Positions 22,159 to 36,384 are shown, numbered from the stretch's first letter. The stretch is 64,000 nt of DNA from Atrina japonica (GCA_030159075.1 BROG01000515.1:186001-250000); one strand, 5' to 3'. Notes: generated from the letters alone by a model not told the origin. A program made the numbers and translations.

Positions 22159-24289
22159 GACCTATTACGCTCCCGTAAAAATGATTGAAATGACAAAGTA
22201 TAAAAAAGCGTCAAAATGCGTCAAAATCTAATTTACCGATGTGTACAAAAATACAAATTCAAATTATTCATCCATGCATATTGGGATGCAATCGGTTTTT
22301 CAGTTTTCATTCTGTTTTTCTGGGTGAGACGAGTTTCAGACGGATACTTTCTGGGACCCATTTCGTGCCACACTGAATCCACCTTTGAACCAATCTGGTT
22401 GAAAAATGCAACTTTGTAGAATACGTAAAGTATTGGTTCTCACTGCACTTTCGTCAATTTTTTTTTCATTTCATTTTCTTCTTTGTTCTATAAGATAGTC
22501 ATTATTGTCATTGTCTGGTATATGTCTGAGACCTCTTTTAAACTGTTTTAATATTGTAAATATAATATAACGGTTCATATTATAAAGAAGGTTATAAGTA
22601 TGCACTAATAAACGGGCTGTTATAGTTCTCGTTGTCAACTTGACGTTTAAACAGCATACATCTAATCAATATTTTCATTTTAATTATGACCATGGCACAC
22701 ATGTAATGTATTGCATTAAATGATAAGGGAGTGTTGGTTACAAAACGCCAACTCATCCAAGGTATTACCATAGTAAACCATGTATCAAGTTTTGTGAAAT
22801 TGTGTTGAGAAAAAGCTTGTTAAAGAGCTGGCAATAATATTTCAATGAAATAAACAAAGGGTAATAATAAGGGTAAATAAGGGAGCGCGGGTTATGAAAC
22901 GTGAACTACTACGAGATATTACCATAGGTAACCATTGTATCAAGTTTCGTGAAATTCCGTTGAGAAATAAAATTGTTAGAGCGCTGATAAGGAAAGTGTA
23001 ACATACGTACGTACGGGCCGATTCCTATATGACCCCCAAACTTCGTTTGGAGAGAATAATAAATATCATTTGTCTCTATGGTAAAAAGTGAAATATTTGA
23101 AATGAATTTCATATATCTTCATCTCGATTAATGATATTTTCATGATCGTAGATGACAATTAAAATGGAATAAACTCTTTCCAGAGAAACTCCGAAACTAC
23201 TGGCTTTATATCTCCTGTTTTACGGTAGCATATGAAGGGGCATCCTCTTTTAGTGTCGCTACCATGTCAATATGAATAACCTTAGGCGCTAGACCTTTCA
23301 TGAATAAATATTGAATCAGTACTCTCTTGGCAATTTTGTCCATTTGACTAAAGTCACTTACTTTAGAGTGTTACCCCTTCGACCAAAAAATTACCAAATG
23401 ACACCGTTTGTTGGTTACACAGTGTTAAATAGTCGGAAAACAATAGGGCAACCCTGCCTAACTCCTTAAATGCAAGACTCAAAACTTATCAATCAACCCT
23501 TGTACCCTTTAATAACATTATAGCATGTTTTATCACATGGTTTAGTTAGAGAAGAAAAAATATATATATCGCATGAAGTCTGTACTTGAGACCTAAATAT
23601 ATATGCACAAATACTCTTTATAATGCTTTTATTTTGAAAATAATGAAGTCATACCAAAGACATGTATGCCTCTGGTTATATTCATTATTACCACTTGTAA
23701 TTTCCCAGCTTTCTAATTGTGGATATTCTTGTCATGAATACACGAAATAAAGTTTTGGCGAAATACATTTATATAAGTGATTTACAGTATCACCATATTC
23801 TGAGAGACATATATCATACTAATATCTGATGATTTTGTGGTTGATATAGATAATACAGTTTGACCAGATACAGTATCTTTCAAGATCTTATCTTGATAAC
23901 GTACAAATTGTATTGCTGCAGGTGTATTCTACCATTGCCAGTTTTCCAGCTGGCAGTATAGTAAGTAAATATTGGACATTGACAGGGTGTATTGTTGTGA
24001 AGTATAGTGGTAGATAGTTTGACAAAATCACAGCTGTTGTCAAGTATAGTGGTAGATAGTTTGACAAAATCACAGCTATATCGGAGAATAAGTACTGCAC
24101 TAGTACAGAACTTATGACAGATCTGGGCTTCCATACAGTAAAAAATCGACTCGGGACCTCTATAAATCCAATATGTTTTCCTTACAAGACCCAAACAAAA
24201 ATTATTGCAAATATATGTTGCTTTTAAAATACCAGGATAATTCAAGTTTCCGAATAATAAATAGATATAGTGTTATTATCATAACTCAT
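22159..24289. other. Gene-free region with dispersed repeat pair
   Basis: Two diverged copies of a ~170-bp block lie at about 22,730-22,850 and 22,880-23,045 (shared 'aaggtattaccatagtaaac' / 'gatattaccataggtaacca' and 'tgtatcaag'). The second ends in 'cgtacgtacgggccgattcc', a tail I associate with abundant molluscan dispersed repeats. A 49-bp direct duplication ('gtatagtggtagatagtttg') lies at 23,999-24,085. No exon is recognised. Confidence 0.45.
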
Positions 24290-24461
24290 GACTTCAGCTT
24301 TGCTACGATGTGAAAGAATGATATTGCTTTATAGTATTAACATTGTATTGCTTCCGTTAATGATTCAAATATTCTAACTAATTTGCAGTAATAAACTTTT
24401 CTTTTAAAAAGTAAAAGAAACAAACATTTTTCACTCATTAGTAATTACCATTAAGAATATG

Positions 24462-24532
<71 letters not shown>

Positions 24533-25490
24533 TAAAATGACTACGACACGGAAAAAAGTCAATGTCAAATTTTCGGGGCTACCTGTCCCTTCATCAGGAT
24601 AAAACAATTTAAATAACATAAAAAAAACGTACACATACACACTCTCTAAAAGTGCAGTGAGATAACACGATAAATAAATGAAAATGGAAATCAAACAAAA
24701 GGATAACTAAAAAACTACTAAACTAACCTCAAAATACCAACGAAATGTGAATCGAATCGCCACTGGTTTCTTTTAGACGACCCAGGAATCTTAAGGACAT
24801 GGTAGTTAGAACCAGATTAGACAAGCCTTTGTCCATTGCCAGCTTCAAAACTTGTCTAGATAACAGATGCCTGACAAATCCACTTATTACACGGAAATTA
24901 TTGATATAGACATTTTAATAGGCTCGTTATCAGAACAAGCTAGTTTTCTTTAAAATGTATCTTCTACTCTAATCCTACAAATCATTTTCACTCGAAAATC
25001 CGCGAAAATCTTATTTCCAATGTTTCGACATGAAAAGTTGTTTGCGCTGAACAGTATCACGATTAACCAGGTCGCTATCCAATCTTGTCTGCAAAACAAG
25101 TGCTTTAAACACGAGAAGTATTTATCTGAACTATGTTATGTATAAGGAGAGTGTGCAATCATGTGCACATCAATCAGAAAATTATTATATCGTTTGCAAG
25201 TGTGATCACGTGAAATTTTCAAGGGTACCAGTTTTACCTTACGGATATTTCGTAGGTGATAAATTTGAAAATATTCTGTTATACCTGGTTGCAGACGACA
25301 CGTATGTCTACTGACAAGAATGTATTAAAGATAAAAAGGCATTGCTATGTAGAATTTCATTTGATTTATCATACAATGTTTATATTAAATTGAGAACAGA
25401 TGGGAATGAAAAAGAGCAATGCAATTCTTTTTGCACGCCCCTGATATAAAATAAATAATCGAAGTGCATGATGTAAAATGGCAATATATA
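24290..25490 (+). mobile_element. Retroelement fragment, copy A
   Basis: This is homologous to 32,440-33,590 and 36,215-37,360, and it is the most diverged of the three. It holds an AT microsatellite (24,464-24,530), an inverted terminal segment with a hammerhead-like core (24,564-24,600, - strand), a coding remnant SFRRPRNLKDMVVRTRLD (24,766-24,910) and a further frame ending LLYLVADDTYVY (to 25,315). The RRPRNLKD block resembles the linker after the RT in Penelope-type elements. Confidence 0.6.
24564..24600 (-). ncRNA. Hammerhead-ribozyme-like core
   Basis: On the - strand: CTGATGA, an AGGG...CCC stem II, then CGAAA, with TGTC-like and TGAC flanks giving a short stem I. The invariant CUGAUGA and GAAA core is intact, stem III is only about 2 bp, and the first base of stem I differs from the other copies (TATC instead of TGTC). 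Penelope-like elements are known to carry minimal hammerheads in their terminal repeats, and this position fits that. Confidence 0.4.
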
Positions 25491-25965
25491 TAAAAAATAT
25501 TAAAATAACATAAATTCCACACCCATACCACAAAACGCCAGCAAAATAAAGTATTCTACCACAGAAATAGACAAATGTGACTGAAAACGCCAGCAAAATA
25601 AACTAGAATACCAAAGAAATCGACAAATGTGACTGAAAACGCCAGAAAAATAAAGTATTCTACCACAGAAATAGAGAAATGTGACTGAAAACGCCAGCAA
25701 AATAAACTAGACTACCAATGAAATAAAGAAACGCTGAGAACGCAAAATAAACAAGACTACCAAAGAAGTAGGCAAATGAAACTGAAAACATCAGCAAAAT
25801 TAATTAGACTACCAAAGAAATAGAGAAATGTGACTGAAAACACCAGCAAAATAAAGTGGATACCAGAGAAATAGACAAAGGTGACTGAAAACATCAGCAA
25901 AATAAACTAGACTACCAGAGAAATAGACAAATGTGACTGAAAACACAAGCATAATAAACACAACT
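25490..25965. repeat. 52-bp minisatellite, first block (~9 diverged units)
   Basis: The units resemble 'gaaatagacaaatgtgactg' + 'aaaacaccagcaaaataaac' + 'tagactacca'. Here they are more diverged than in the main array, as expected at an array edge. Confidence 0.85.
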
Positions 25966-26044
25966 AAACATATTGACATTATTTACTATTGATAACATAT
26001 AGATTTAACGTGTTTTGTTCCATTAAATTATATCAATTTTCTTG

Positions 26045-26497
26045 TTTTGGTTTTGCTTCTTTCACAAAGTTATTTTTGCTCGTGTTTAACTTTACATTTG
26101 TCTATTTTTTTGGTAGTTTTGTTAATTTTCTACCAAAGGGGGATATGCCGTTCCTCCGAAATTTTGTAAATTCAGAATTGTAAAATTTGATAAAAATACC
26201 ACAAAAGTTTACCTTCAGATGCCAGTAGTAGAGTCAACTAAATACCCGATCCACTCTTTTGTCGTAAGGTTCAAAAGGAACTGATGACGGGAGTGAACTG
26301 GAAGATTATTAATATGTCTGAAGTCACATGGAACAGTTCATTTAATGTCTTGTTGATACTGTAATTTATTTGGTGACAGGTAGGCGGTAAATCATGCAAT
26401 ATGTGTAATTCGATATATTGCATATTTGAAAGCATATTTCCAAATAGAGATCCAGAAAATGCCAAAACATTTGTAAACAGACATAAATAAATCCTAG

Positions 26498-26566
<69 letters not shown>

Positions 26567-26620
26567 ATATATAATATATATAAACAAAATCAAATTCTCT
26601 TTTTGTCGGGGATCACTTTT
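26045..26620. repeat. Low-copy segment with an inverted minisatellite unit
   Basis: It is homologous to 38,185-38,740. On the - strand, 26,060-26,130 reads 'actaccaaaaaaatagacaa' then 'atgtaaag...cgagcaaaaa', a diverged 52-bp unit in the opposite orientation to the surrounding arrays. The remainder is single-copy apart from its partner, and ends in an (AT)n tract (26,500-26,578). Confidence 0.6.
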
Positions 26621-29600
26621 TTCATAAATGTGACTGAAAACACCAGCAAAATAACCTAGACTACCAGAGAAATAAACAAATGTGACTGAAAACACCGACA
26701 CAATAAACTAGACTATCAGATAAATAGACAATGTGACTGAAAACATCAGCAAAATAAACTAAACTACCAGAGAAAAATAGAAATGTGACTGAAAACACCG
26801 GCCAAATAACCTAGACTACCAGAGAAATAGACAAATGTGACTGAAAACACCAGCAAAATAAACTAGACTACCAGAGAAATACACAAATGTGACCGAAAAT
26901 ATCAGCAAAATAAACTAGACTACCGGAGAAATAGAGAAATGTGACTGAAAACACCAGCAAAATAAACTAGACAACTAGCGAAATAGACAAATGTGACTGA
27001 AAACACCAGCAAAATAATCTAGACTACCAGAGAAATAGAGAAATGTGACTGAAAACAACAGCAAAATAAACTAGACTACCAGAGAAATAGACAAATGTGA
27101 CTGAAAACACCATCAAAATAAACTAGACTACCAGAGAAATAGACAAATGTGACTGAAAACATCAGTAAAATAAACTAGACTACCAGAGAAATAGACAAAT
27201 GTGACTGAAAACACCATCAAAATAATCTAGACTACCAGAGAAATAGAGAAATGTGACTGAAAACACCAGCAAAATAAACTAGACTACCAGAGAAATAGAC
27301 AAATGTGACTGAAAACACCAGCAAAATAACCTAGACTAGCAGAGAAATAGACAAATGTGACTGAAAATACCAACAAAAAAAACTAGACTACCAGAGAAAT
27401 AGACCAATGTGACTGAAAACACCAGCGAAATAAACTAGATTATCAGAGAAATAGACAAATGTGACTGAAAACACCAACAAAATAAACTAGACTACCAGAG
27501 AAATACACAAATGTGACTGAAAACACCAACAAAATAAACTAGACTACCAGAGAAATAGACAAATGTGACTGAAAACACAGCAAAATAAACTAGACTACAA
27601 GAGATTAGACATATGTGACTGAAAACACCAGGAAAATAAACTAGACTACCAGAGAAATAGGAAATGTGACTGAAAACACCAGCAAAATAAACTAGACTAC
27701 CAGGGATTAGACAAATGTGACTGAAAACACCAGCAAAATAAACTAGACTACCAGAGAAATACACAAATGTGACTGAAAATACCAACAAAATAAACTAGAC
27801 TACCAGAGAAATAGACAAATGTGACTGAAAACACCAGCAAAATAAACTAGACTACCAAAGAAATAGACAAATGTGACTGAAAACATCAGCAAAATAAACT
27901 AGACTACCAGAGAAATAGAGAAATGTGACTGAAAACACCAGCAAAATAAACTAGACTACCAGAGAAATAGAGAAATATGACTGAAAACACCGCAATATAA
28001 ACTAGACTATGAAAGAAATAGACAAATGTGACTGAAAACACCAGCAAAATAAACTACACTACCAAAGAAACAGACAGATATGACTGAAAACACCAGCAAA
28101 ATAAACTAGACTACCAGAGACATAAGACAGATGTGACTGAAAACACCAGCAAAATAAACTAGACTACCAGAGACATAGACAAAATGTGACTGAAAACACC
28201 AGCAAAATAAACGAAACTACCAGAGAAATAGACAAATGTGAGTGAAAACACCAGCAAAATAAATTAAACTACCAAAGAAATAGACAAATGTGACTGAAAA
28301 CACCAGTGAAATAAACTAGACTACCAGAGAAATAGACAAATGTGACTGACAACGCCAGCAAAAATAAAAAAAACTAAGACTACAAAATAACAAGAAATAA
28401 CAAATGTGGCTGAAAACATCAACAAAATAAACTAGACTACCAGAGAAATAGACAAATATGACTGAAAACACCAGCAAAATAAACTAGACTACCAGAGAAA
28501 TAGACAAATGTGAGTGAAAACACCAGCAAAATAAACTAGACTACCAAAGAAATAACAAATGTGACTGAAAACATCAACAAAATAAACTAGACTACCAGAG
28601 AAATAGACAAATATGACTGAAAACACCAGCAAAATAAACTAGACTATCAGAGAAATAGACAAATGTGAGTGAAAACACCAGCAAAATAAATTAAACTACC
28701 AGAGAAATAGACAAATGTGACTGAAAACACCAGTGAAATAAACTAGACTACCAGAGAAATAGACAAATGTGACTGACAAATTGCCAGCAAAAATAAACTA
28801 GACTACCAGAGAAATAGACAAATGTGAGTGAAAACGCCAGCAAAATAAACTTACCACAAAAAAATAGACAAATGTTGCTGAAACAACCAGCAAAATTAAC
28901 TAGACTACATAGAAATAGACGAATGTTACTGAAAACACCAGCAAAATAAACTAAGCTACCAAAGAAATAGACAAATGTGACTGAAAACACCAGCTAAATA
29001 AACTACACTACCAGAGAAATAGAGAAATGTGCCTGAAAACACCAACAAAATAAAGTAAGCTACCAAAGAAATAGACAAATGTGACTGAAAACACCAGCTA
29101 AATAAACTACACTACCAGAGAAATAGAGAAAATGTAACTCTGAAAACACACCAACAAAATAAACTAAGCTACCAAAGAAATAGACAAAATGTGACTGAAA
29201 AACACCAGCTAAATAAACTAGATTACCAGAGATATAGACAAATGTTAATAAAGGACGCCAGCAAAATAAACTAGACTACCAGAGAAATAGAGAAATATGA
29301 CTGAAAACACCAACAAAATAAACTAGACTACCAGAGAAATACACAAATGTGACTGAAAACACCAACAAAATAAACTAGACTACCAGAGAAATAGACAAAT
29401 GTGACTGAAAACACAGCAAAATAAACTAGACTACCAGAGATTAGACATATGTGACTGAAAACACCAGGAAAATAAACTAGACTACCAGAGAAATAGGAAA
29501 TGTGACTGAAAACACCAGCAAAATAAACTAGACTACCAGGGATTAGACAAATGTGACTGAAAACACCAGCAAAATAAACTAGACTACCAAGAGAAGAATA

Positions 29601-31770
29601 CACAAATGTGACTGAAAATTACCAACAAAATAAACTAGACTACCAGAGAAATAGACAAATGTGACTGAAAACACCAGCAAAATAAACTAGACTACCAAAG
29701 AAATAGACAAATGTGACTGAAAACATCAGCAAAATAAACTAGACTACCAGACTGAAAACACCGCAATATAAACTAGACTATGAAAGAAATAGACAAATGT
29801 GACTGAAAACACCAGCAAAATAAACTACACTACCAAAGAAACAGACAGATATGACTGAAAACACCAGCAAAATAAACTAGACTACCAGAGACATAGACAG
29901 ATGTGACTGAAAACACCAGCAAAATAAACTAGACTACCAGAGACATAGACAAATGTGACTGAAAACACCAGCAAAATAAACGAAACTACCAGAGAAATAG
30001 ACAAATGTGAGTGAAAACACCAGCAAAATAAATTAAACTACCAAAGAAATAGACAAATGTGACTGAAAACACCAGTGAAATAAACTAGACTACCAGAGAA
30101 ATAGACAAATGTGACTGACAACGCCAGCAAAATAAACTAGACTACCAGAGAAATAACAAATGTGGCTGAAAACATCAACAAAATAAACTAGACTACCAGA
30201 GAAATAGACAAATATGACTGAAAACACCAGCAAAATAAACTAGACTACCAGAGAAATAGACAAATGTGAGTGAAAACACCAGCAAAATAAACTAGACTAC
30301 CAAAGAAATAACAAATGTGACTGAAAACAATCAACAAAATAAACTAGACTACCAGAGAGAAATAGACAAATACTGACTGAAAACACCAGCAAAATAAACT
30401 AGACTATCAGAGAAATAGACAAATGTGAGTGAAAACACCAGCAAAATAAATTAAACTACCAGAGAAATAGACAAATGTGACTGAAAACACCAGTGAAATA
30501 AACTAGACTACCAGAGAAATAGACAAATGTGACTGACAACGCCAGCAAAATAAACTAGACTACCAGAGAAATAGACAAATGTGAGTGAAAACGCCAGCAA
30601 AATAAACTTACCACAAAAAAATAGACAAATGTTGCTGAAACAACCAGCAAAATTAACTAGACTACATAGAAATAGACGAATGTTACTGAAAACACCAGCA
30701 AAATAAACTAAGCTACCAAAGAAATAGACAAATGTGACTGAAAACACCAGCTAAATAAACTACACTACCAGAGAAATAGAGAAATGTGCCTGAAAACACC
30801 AACAAAATAAAGTAAGCTACCAAAGAAATAGACAAATGTGACTGAAAACACCAGCTAAATAAACTACACTACCAGAGAAATAGAGAAATGTAACTGAAAA
30901 CACCAACAAAATAAACTAAGCTACCAAAGAAATAGACAAATGTGACTGAAAACACCAGCTAAATAAACTAGATTACCAGAGAATATAGACAAATGTTAAT
31001 AAAGGACGCCAGCAAAATAAACTAGACTACCAGAGAAATAGAGAAATATGACTGAAAACACCGCAATATAAACTAGACTATGAAAGAAATAGACAAATGT
31101 GACTGAAAACACCAGCAAAATAAACTACACTACCAAAGAAACAGACAAATGTGACTGAAAACACCAGCAAAATAAACTAGACTACCAGAGAAATAGACAG
31201 ATATGACTGAAAACATCAGCAAAATAAACTAGACTACCAGAGAAATAACAAATGTGACTGAAAACATCAACAAAATAAACTAGACTACCAGAGAAATAAC
31301 AAATGTGGCTGAAAACATCAACAAAATAAACTAGACTACCAGAGAAATAGACAAATATGACTGAAAACACCAGCAAAATAAAATAAACTAGACTACCAGA
31401 GAAATAGACAAATGTGAGTGAAAACACCAGCAAAATAAACTAGACTACCAGAGAAATAACAAATGTGACTGAAAAACATCAACAAAAAAAAACTAGACTA
31501 ACCAGAGAAATAGACAAATATGACTGAAAACACCAGCAAAAATAAACTAGACTACCAGAGAAATAGACAAATGTTGAGTGAAAAACACCAGCAAAATAAA
31601 TTAAAACTACCAAAGAAATAGACAAAATGTGACTGAAAACACCAGTGAAAATAAAACTAGACTACGAAAAAACAGACTAATGTGACTGAAAACACCATCA
31701 AAATAAACTAGACTACCAGAGAAATAGACAAATAGACAAATGACAAATAGACTGGAGTGGATGTTTGCGT
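26621..31770. repeat. Main 52-bp minisatellite array, ~100 units
   Basis: The period is 52 bp (for example 'aaatag' at 27,241 and 27,293). Variants (accaga/accaaa, tgtgactg/tatgactg, caccagc/catcaac) recur in the same order in blocks, showing higher-order duplication: 27.5-29.2 kb is repeated at about 29.3-31.0 kb, and both again in part at 34.3-35.5 kb. The reverse frames read FSVTFVYFSGSLVYFAGV and similar, which is a product of the repeat rather than a protein. Confidence 0.95.
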
Positions 31771-31794
31771 GAGGGTGTGTATGTGTACTTTTTT

Positions 31795-31900
31795 TCATCT
31801 TATTTTAATTGTTTTTGTCCTGATGAAGGACGGGTCGATCCCGAATATTTGACATTTATTTTGTCCGTGTCGTTATTCATTTTAGTGCTTTATATATTCT
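31795..31900 (+). mobile_element. Right-hand inverted terminal segment, copy 1
   Basis: 'gtttttgtcctgatgaagga' and 'gacacggacaaa' (reverse) match the left terminal segments at 24,535-24,625, 32,611-32,700 and 36,393-36,480 in inverted orientation. The minisatellite blocks are therefore flanked by inverted ends. A duplicate of this segment lies at 35,520-35,640. Confidence 0.65.
31816..31853 (+). ncRNA. Hammerhead-like core, degraded
   Basis: CTGATGA is followed by a GGAC-type stem II and CCCGAA, then TATTTGAC. The adenine run after GA is shortened (GAAT rather than GAAA), which breaks the A15.1-U16.1 pair, so cleavage is unlikely. Confidence 0.3.
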
Positions 31901-32589
31901 TTTCCTGACTTGTATCTATTGCTTAGAATCAGACCAATAATGTAAACAAACGCTGATGAAGTCACACCAAAGTGGAATTTTATGTCTTTAGCGGCCCATT
32001 CCTGTCACCGTATTGCAAAACATTTTGAACAAATTTGATCTCTATTTTTTGGGGGGAGGATCCACCAAGAAGATTTTAGAGGAGTTTTGATATGTTACTA
32101 AGACGATCATAAAGAATCGCATAGATCATAAATTATTCCTTTTGCAATTAGTTTGATTTAAAAATATTATATAACTGGACTAAAAGAGTGCACACTTCAA
32201 AGTTTATGCACCGATCCATGACATGAAAGCCAGCTTGCATCAAACACAATATTTCGTTCAGTCAACTCAACGTTTTATACTTGAAATATGCAGCTGTTAT
32301 TGATTGTTGCATTAATGCGCATTAGCAGACATATGAACTTAAATTTGACCCTTTTTGCCTTTTTTGTAAAACTGTATTTTTTGTACTGTTAATTATATTC
32401 AATGCATGAGTTTCTGCACGGAATTTTTTAATGTTCATAGAACAAATATTGCTGTATAGTATTAACATTGTATTGCTTCCGTTACTGATTCAAATATTCT
32501 AACTAATTTGCAGTAATAAACTTTTCTTTTAAAAAGAAAAAGAAACAAACATTTTTCACTCATTAGTATTTACCATTAACAATCAGTCA
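31901..32589. repeat. Spacer duplicated at 35,641-36,384
   Basis: Near-identical non-coding sequence, with a G run (32,050) that is longer in the second copy. No gene is seen. Confidence 0.7.
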
Positions 32590-33590
32590 TGTTATATATA
32601 TAAAGCACTAAAATGACTACGACACAGACAAAGTGAATGTCAAATTTTTCGGGACGACCTGAACCTTCATCAGGACAAAACAATTTAGATAACATGAAAA
32701 AACGTACACATACACACTCTCTACAAGTGCAGTGAGATAACGCACTAAATAAATGATAAAAGGATAACTACAAAGTACTAAACTAACCTCAAACTACCAA
32801 CGAAATGTGAATCGAACCGCCATTGGTTTCTTTTAGACGACCCAGGAATCTTAAGGACATGGTAGTTAGAACCAGATTAGACAACCCTTTTCCCAGTGCC
32901 AGCTTCAAAACTTGTCTAGATAACAGATGCCTGACAAATCCAACTTATTACATGGAAATTATTGATATAGACATTTTAATAGGCTCCGTTATCAGAAACA
33001 TTAGTTTTCTTTAAAAATGTATCTTTCTACTTTAAATCCTACAAATCATTTTTCAACTCGAAAATCCGATCCGCGAAAATCTTATTTCCAATTTTTTCCG
33101 ACATGAAAAGTTGTTTGCGCTGAACAGTATCACGATTAATAGGTCGCTATCCAATCTTGTCTGCAAAACAAGTGCTTTAAACACGAGAAGTATTTATCTG
33201 AACTATGTTATGTATAAGGAGAGTGTACACTCATGTGTACATCAATCAGAAAATTATTATATCGTTTGCAAATGTGATCACGTGATCTTTTCAAGGGTAC
33301 CAGTTTTACCTTACGGATATTTCGCTGATGATAAATTTGAAAATATTCTGTTATACCTGGTTGCAGACGACACGTATGTCTACTGACAAGAATGTATTAA
33401 AGATAAAAAGGCATTGCTATGTAGACTTTCATTTGATTTATCATACAATGTTTATATTAAATTGAGAACGGATAGGGATGAAAAAGAGCAATGCAATTCT
33501 TTTTGCACGCCCCTGATATAAATACAGAATCGAAGTGCATTATGTAAAATGACAATATATATATAAAATATTAAAATAACATAAATTTCA
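32590..33590 (+). mobile_element. Retroelement fragment, copy B
   Basis: It comprises an inverted terminal segment (32,611-32,700), the linker remnant FRRPRNLKDMVVRTRLDN (32,823-33,014), and an open frame at 33,111-33,386 ending in LLYLVADDTYVY. The nucleotide text is close to copies A and C, with scattered one-base insertions. The open frame has cysteines (CKTS, CVHQ, CKCDH) but I cannot name a domain. Confidence 0.6.
32639..32676 (-). ncRNA. Hammerhead-like core in copy B
   Basis: On the - strand: TGTC, CTGATGA, AGG-loop-CCC, GAAAAA, TTTGACA. The core is present, but an extra A in the run after CGA alters spacing before stem I. Confidence 0.35.
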
Positions 33591-33594
33591 ACAC

Positions 33595-35480
33595 ACAAAA
33601 GAAATAGACAAATGTGACTGAAAACACCAGTGAAATAAACTAGACTACCAGCGATTAGACAAATGTGACTAAAACACCAGGAAAATACACTAGACTACCA
33701 GAGAAATAGACAAATGTGACTGAAAACGCCAACAAAATAAACTAGACCACAAAAGCAGTGAACAAATATGACTGAAAACGCCAGCAAAATAAACTAGACT
33801 ACCAGAGAAATAGACAAATGTGACTAAAAACGCCAGCAAAATAAACTAGACTACCAGAGAAATAGACAAATATGACTGAAAACACCAACAAAATAAACTA
33901 GACTACCAAAGAAACAAACAAATTTGACTGAAAACGCCAGCAAAATAAACTAGACCACAAAAGCAGTGAACAAATGTGACTAAAAACGCCAGCAAAAATA
34001 AACTAGACCACAAAAGAAAAAACCAAAAAAGAAATAGACAAATGTGACTGAAAACGCCAGCTAAATAAACTAGACTAACAGAGAAATAGACAAATGTGAC
34101 TGAAAACACCAGCAAAATAAACTAGACTACAAAAGAAATAGACAAATGTGACTGAAAACGCCAGCAAAATAAACTAGACCACAAAAGCAATGAGCAAATG
34201 TGACTAAAAACGCCAGCAAAATAAACTAGACCACAAAAGAAATAGACAAATGTGACTGACAACGCCAGCAAAATAAACTAGACTACCAGAGAAATAGACA
34301 AATGTGAGTGAAAACGCCATCAAAATAACTTACCAATCCACCAACAAAAAAATAGACAAAACTGTTGCTGAAACAACCAGCAAAATTAACTAGAACTACC
34401 AATATAAATAGACGAATGTTACTGAAAACAACACAGCAAAATAAACTAAGCTACCAAAGAAATAGACAAATGTGACTGAAAAACACCAGCTAAATAAAAC
34501 TACACTACCAGAGAAATAGAGAAATGTTCCTGAAAAAACACCAACAAAAGAAAGTAAAGACTACCAAAGAAATAGACAAATGTGACTGAAAACACCAGCT
34601 AAATAAACTACACTACCAGAGAAATAGAGAAATGTAACTGAAAACACCAACAAAATAAACTAAGCTACCAAAGAAATAGACAAATGTGACTGAAAACACC
34701 AGCTAAATAAACTAGATTACCAGAGATATAGACAAATGTTAATAAAGGACGCCAGCAAAATAAACTAGACTACCAGAGAAATAGAGAAATATGACTGAAA
34801 ACACCGCAATATAAACTAGACTATGAAAGAAATAGACAAATGTGACTGAAAACACCAGCAAAATAAACTACACTACCAAAGAAACAGACAAATGTGACTG
34901 AAAACACCAGCAAAATAAACTAGACTACCAGAGAAATAGACAGATATGACTGAAAACATCAGCAAAATAAACTAGACTACCAGAGAAATAACAAAATGTT
35001 GACTGAAAACCATCAACAAAATAAACTAGACTACCAGAGAAATAACAAATGTGGCTGAAAACATCAACAAAATAAACTAGACTACCAGAGAAATAGACAA
35101 ATATGACTGAAAACACCAGCAAAATAAACTAGACTACCAGAGAAATAGACAAATGTGAGTGAAAACACCAGCAAAATAAACTAGACTACCAGAGAAATAA
35201 CAAATGTGACTGAAAACATCAACAAAATAAACTAGACTACCAGAGAAATAGACAAATATGACTGAAAACACCAGCAAAATAAACTAGACTACCAGAGAAA
35301 TAGACAAATGTGAGTGAAAACACCAGCAAAATAAATTAAACTACCAAAGAAATAGACAAATGTGACTGAAAACACCAGTGAAATAAACTAGACTACGAAA
35401 AAACAGACTAATGTGACTGAAAACACCATCAAAATAAACTAGACTACCAGAGAAATAGACAAATAGACAAATGACAAATA
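33595..35480. repeat. 52-bp minisatellite, second array (~36 units)
   Basis: The first ~650 bp uses a 'ccacaaaagcagtgaacaaa' variant not seen in the main array and shared with 37,365-38,180. The last ~1.2 kb repeats the order of variants at 30.5-31.77 kb. Between 34,320 and 34,560 many one- to three-base insertions interrupt otherwise identical text. Confidence 0.95.
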
Positions 35481-35545
35481 GACTGGAGTGGATGTTTGCG
35501 TGAGGGTGTGTATGTGTACTTTTTTTCATCTTATTTTAATTGTTT

Positions 35546-35584
35546 TGTCCTGATGAAGGGACGGGTCGTCCCGAATATTTGACA
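35546..35584 (+). ncRNA. Hammerhead-like core with perfect stem II
   Basis: TGTC, CTGATGA, then an unpaired A, GGGAC-GGGTC-GTCCC (a perfect 5-bp stem), GAATATTT and GACA. Stem II and the 4-bp stem I are good. The GAAT in place of GAAA is the same defect as in the copy at 31,816. Confidence 0.35.
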
Positions 35585-36384
35585 TTTATTTTGTCCGTGT
35601 CGTTATTCATTTTAGTGCTTTATATATTCTTTTCCTGACTTGTATCTATTGCTTAGAATCAGACCAATAATGTAAACAAACGCTGATGAAGTCACACCAA
35701 AGTGGAATTTTATGTCTTTAGCGGCCCATTCCTGTCACCGTATTTGCGCAAAACATTTTGAACCAAATTTGATCTCTATTTTTTTTTGGGGGGGGGGGGG
35801 GGGGATCCACCAAGAAGATTTAGAGGTGTTTGATATATTAAATTACTAAGGAGTTTTGATTTGTTACTAAGACGATCATAAAGAATCGCATAGATCATAA
35901 ATTATTCCTTTTGCAATTAGTTTGATTTAAAAATATTATATAACTGGACTAAAAGAGTGCACACTTCAAAGTTTATGCACCGATCCATGACATGAAAGCC
36001 AGCTTGCATCAACACAATATTTCGTTCAGTCAACTCAACGTTTTATACTTGAAATATGCAGCTGTTATTGATTGTTGCATTAATGCGCATTAGCAGACAT
36101 ATGAACTTAAATTTGACCCTTTTTGCCTTTTTTGTAAAACTGTATTTTTTGTACTGTTAATTATATTCAATGCATGAGTTTCTGCACGGAATTTTTTAAT
36201 GTTCATAGAACAAATATGTGAAAGAATGATATTGCTGTATAGTATTAACATTGTATTGCTTCCGTTACTGATTCAAATATTCTAACTAATTTGCAGTAAT
36301 AAACTTTTCTTTTAAAAAGAAAAAGAAACAAACATTTTTCACTCATTAGTATTTACCATTAACAATCTGTCATGTATATATATA

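Noticed and set aside
26621..31770. Regularly spaced direct repeats that might suggest a CRISPR array
   Set aside because: Units are contiguous with no unique spacers, and the surroundings are animal DNA with introns and SINEs.
35788..35804. A G-quadruplex candidate from a run of 17 G
   Set aside because: The same place in the duplicate (about 32,050) has only six or so G, so the run length is probably unreliable.
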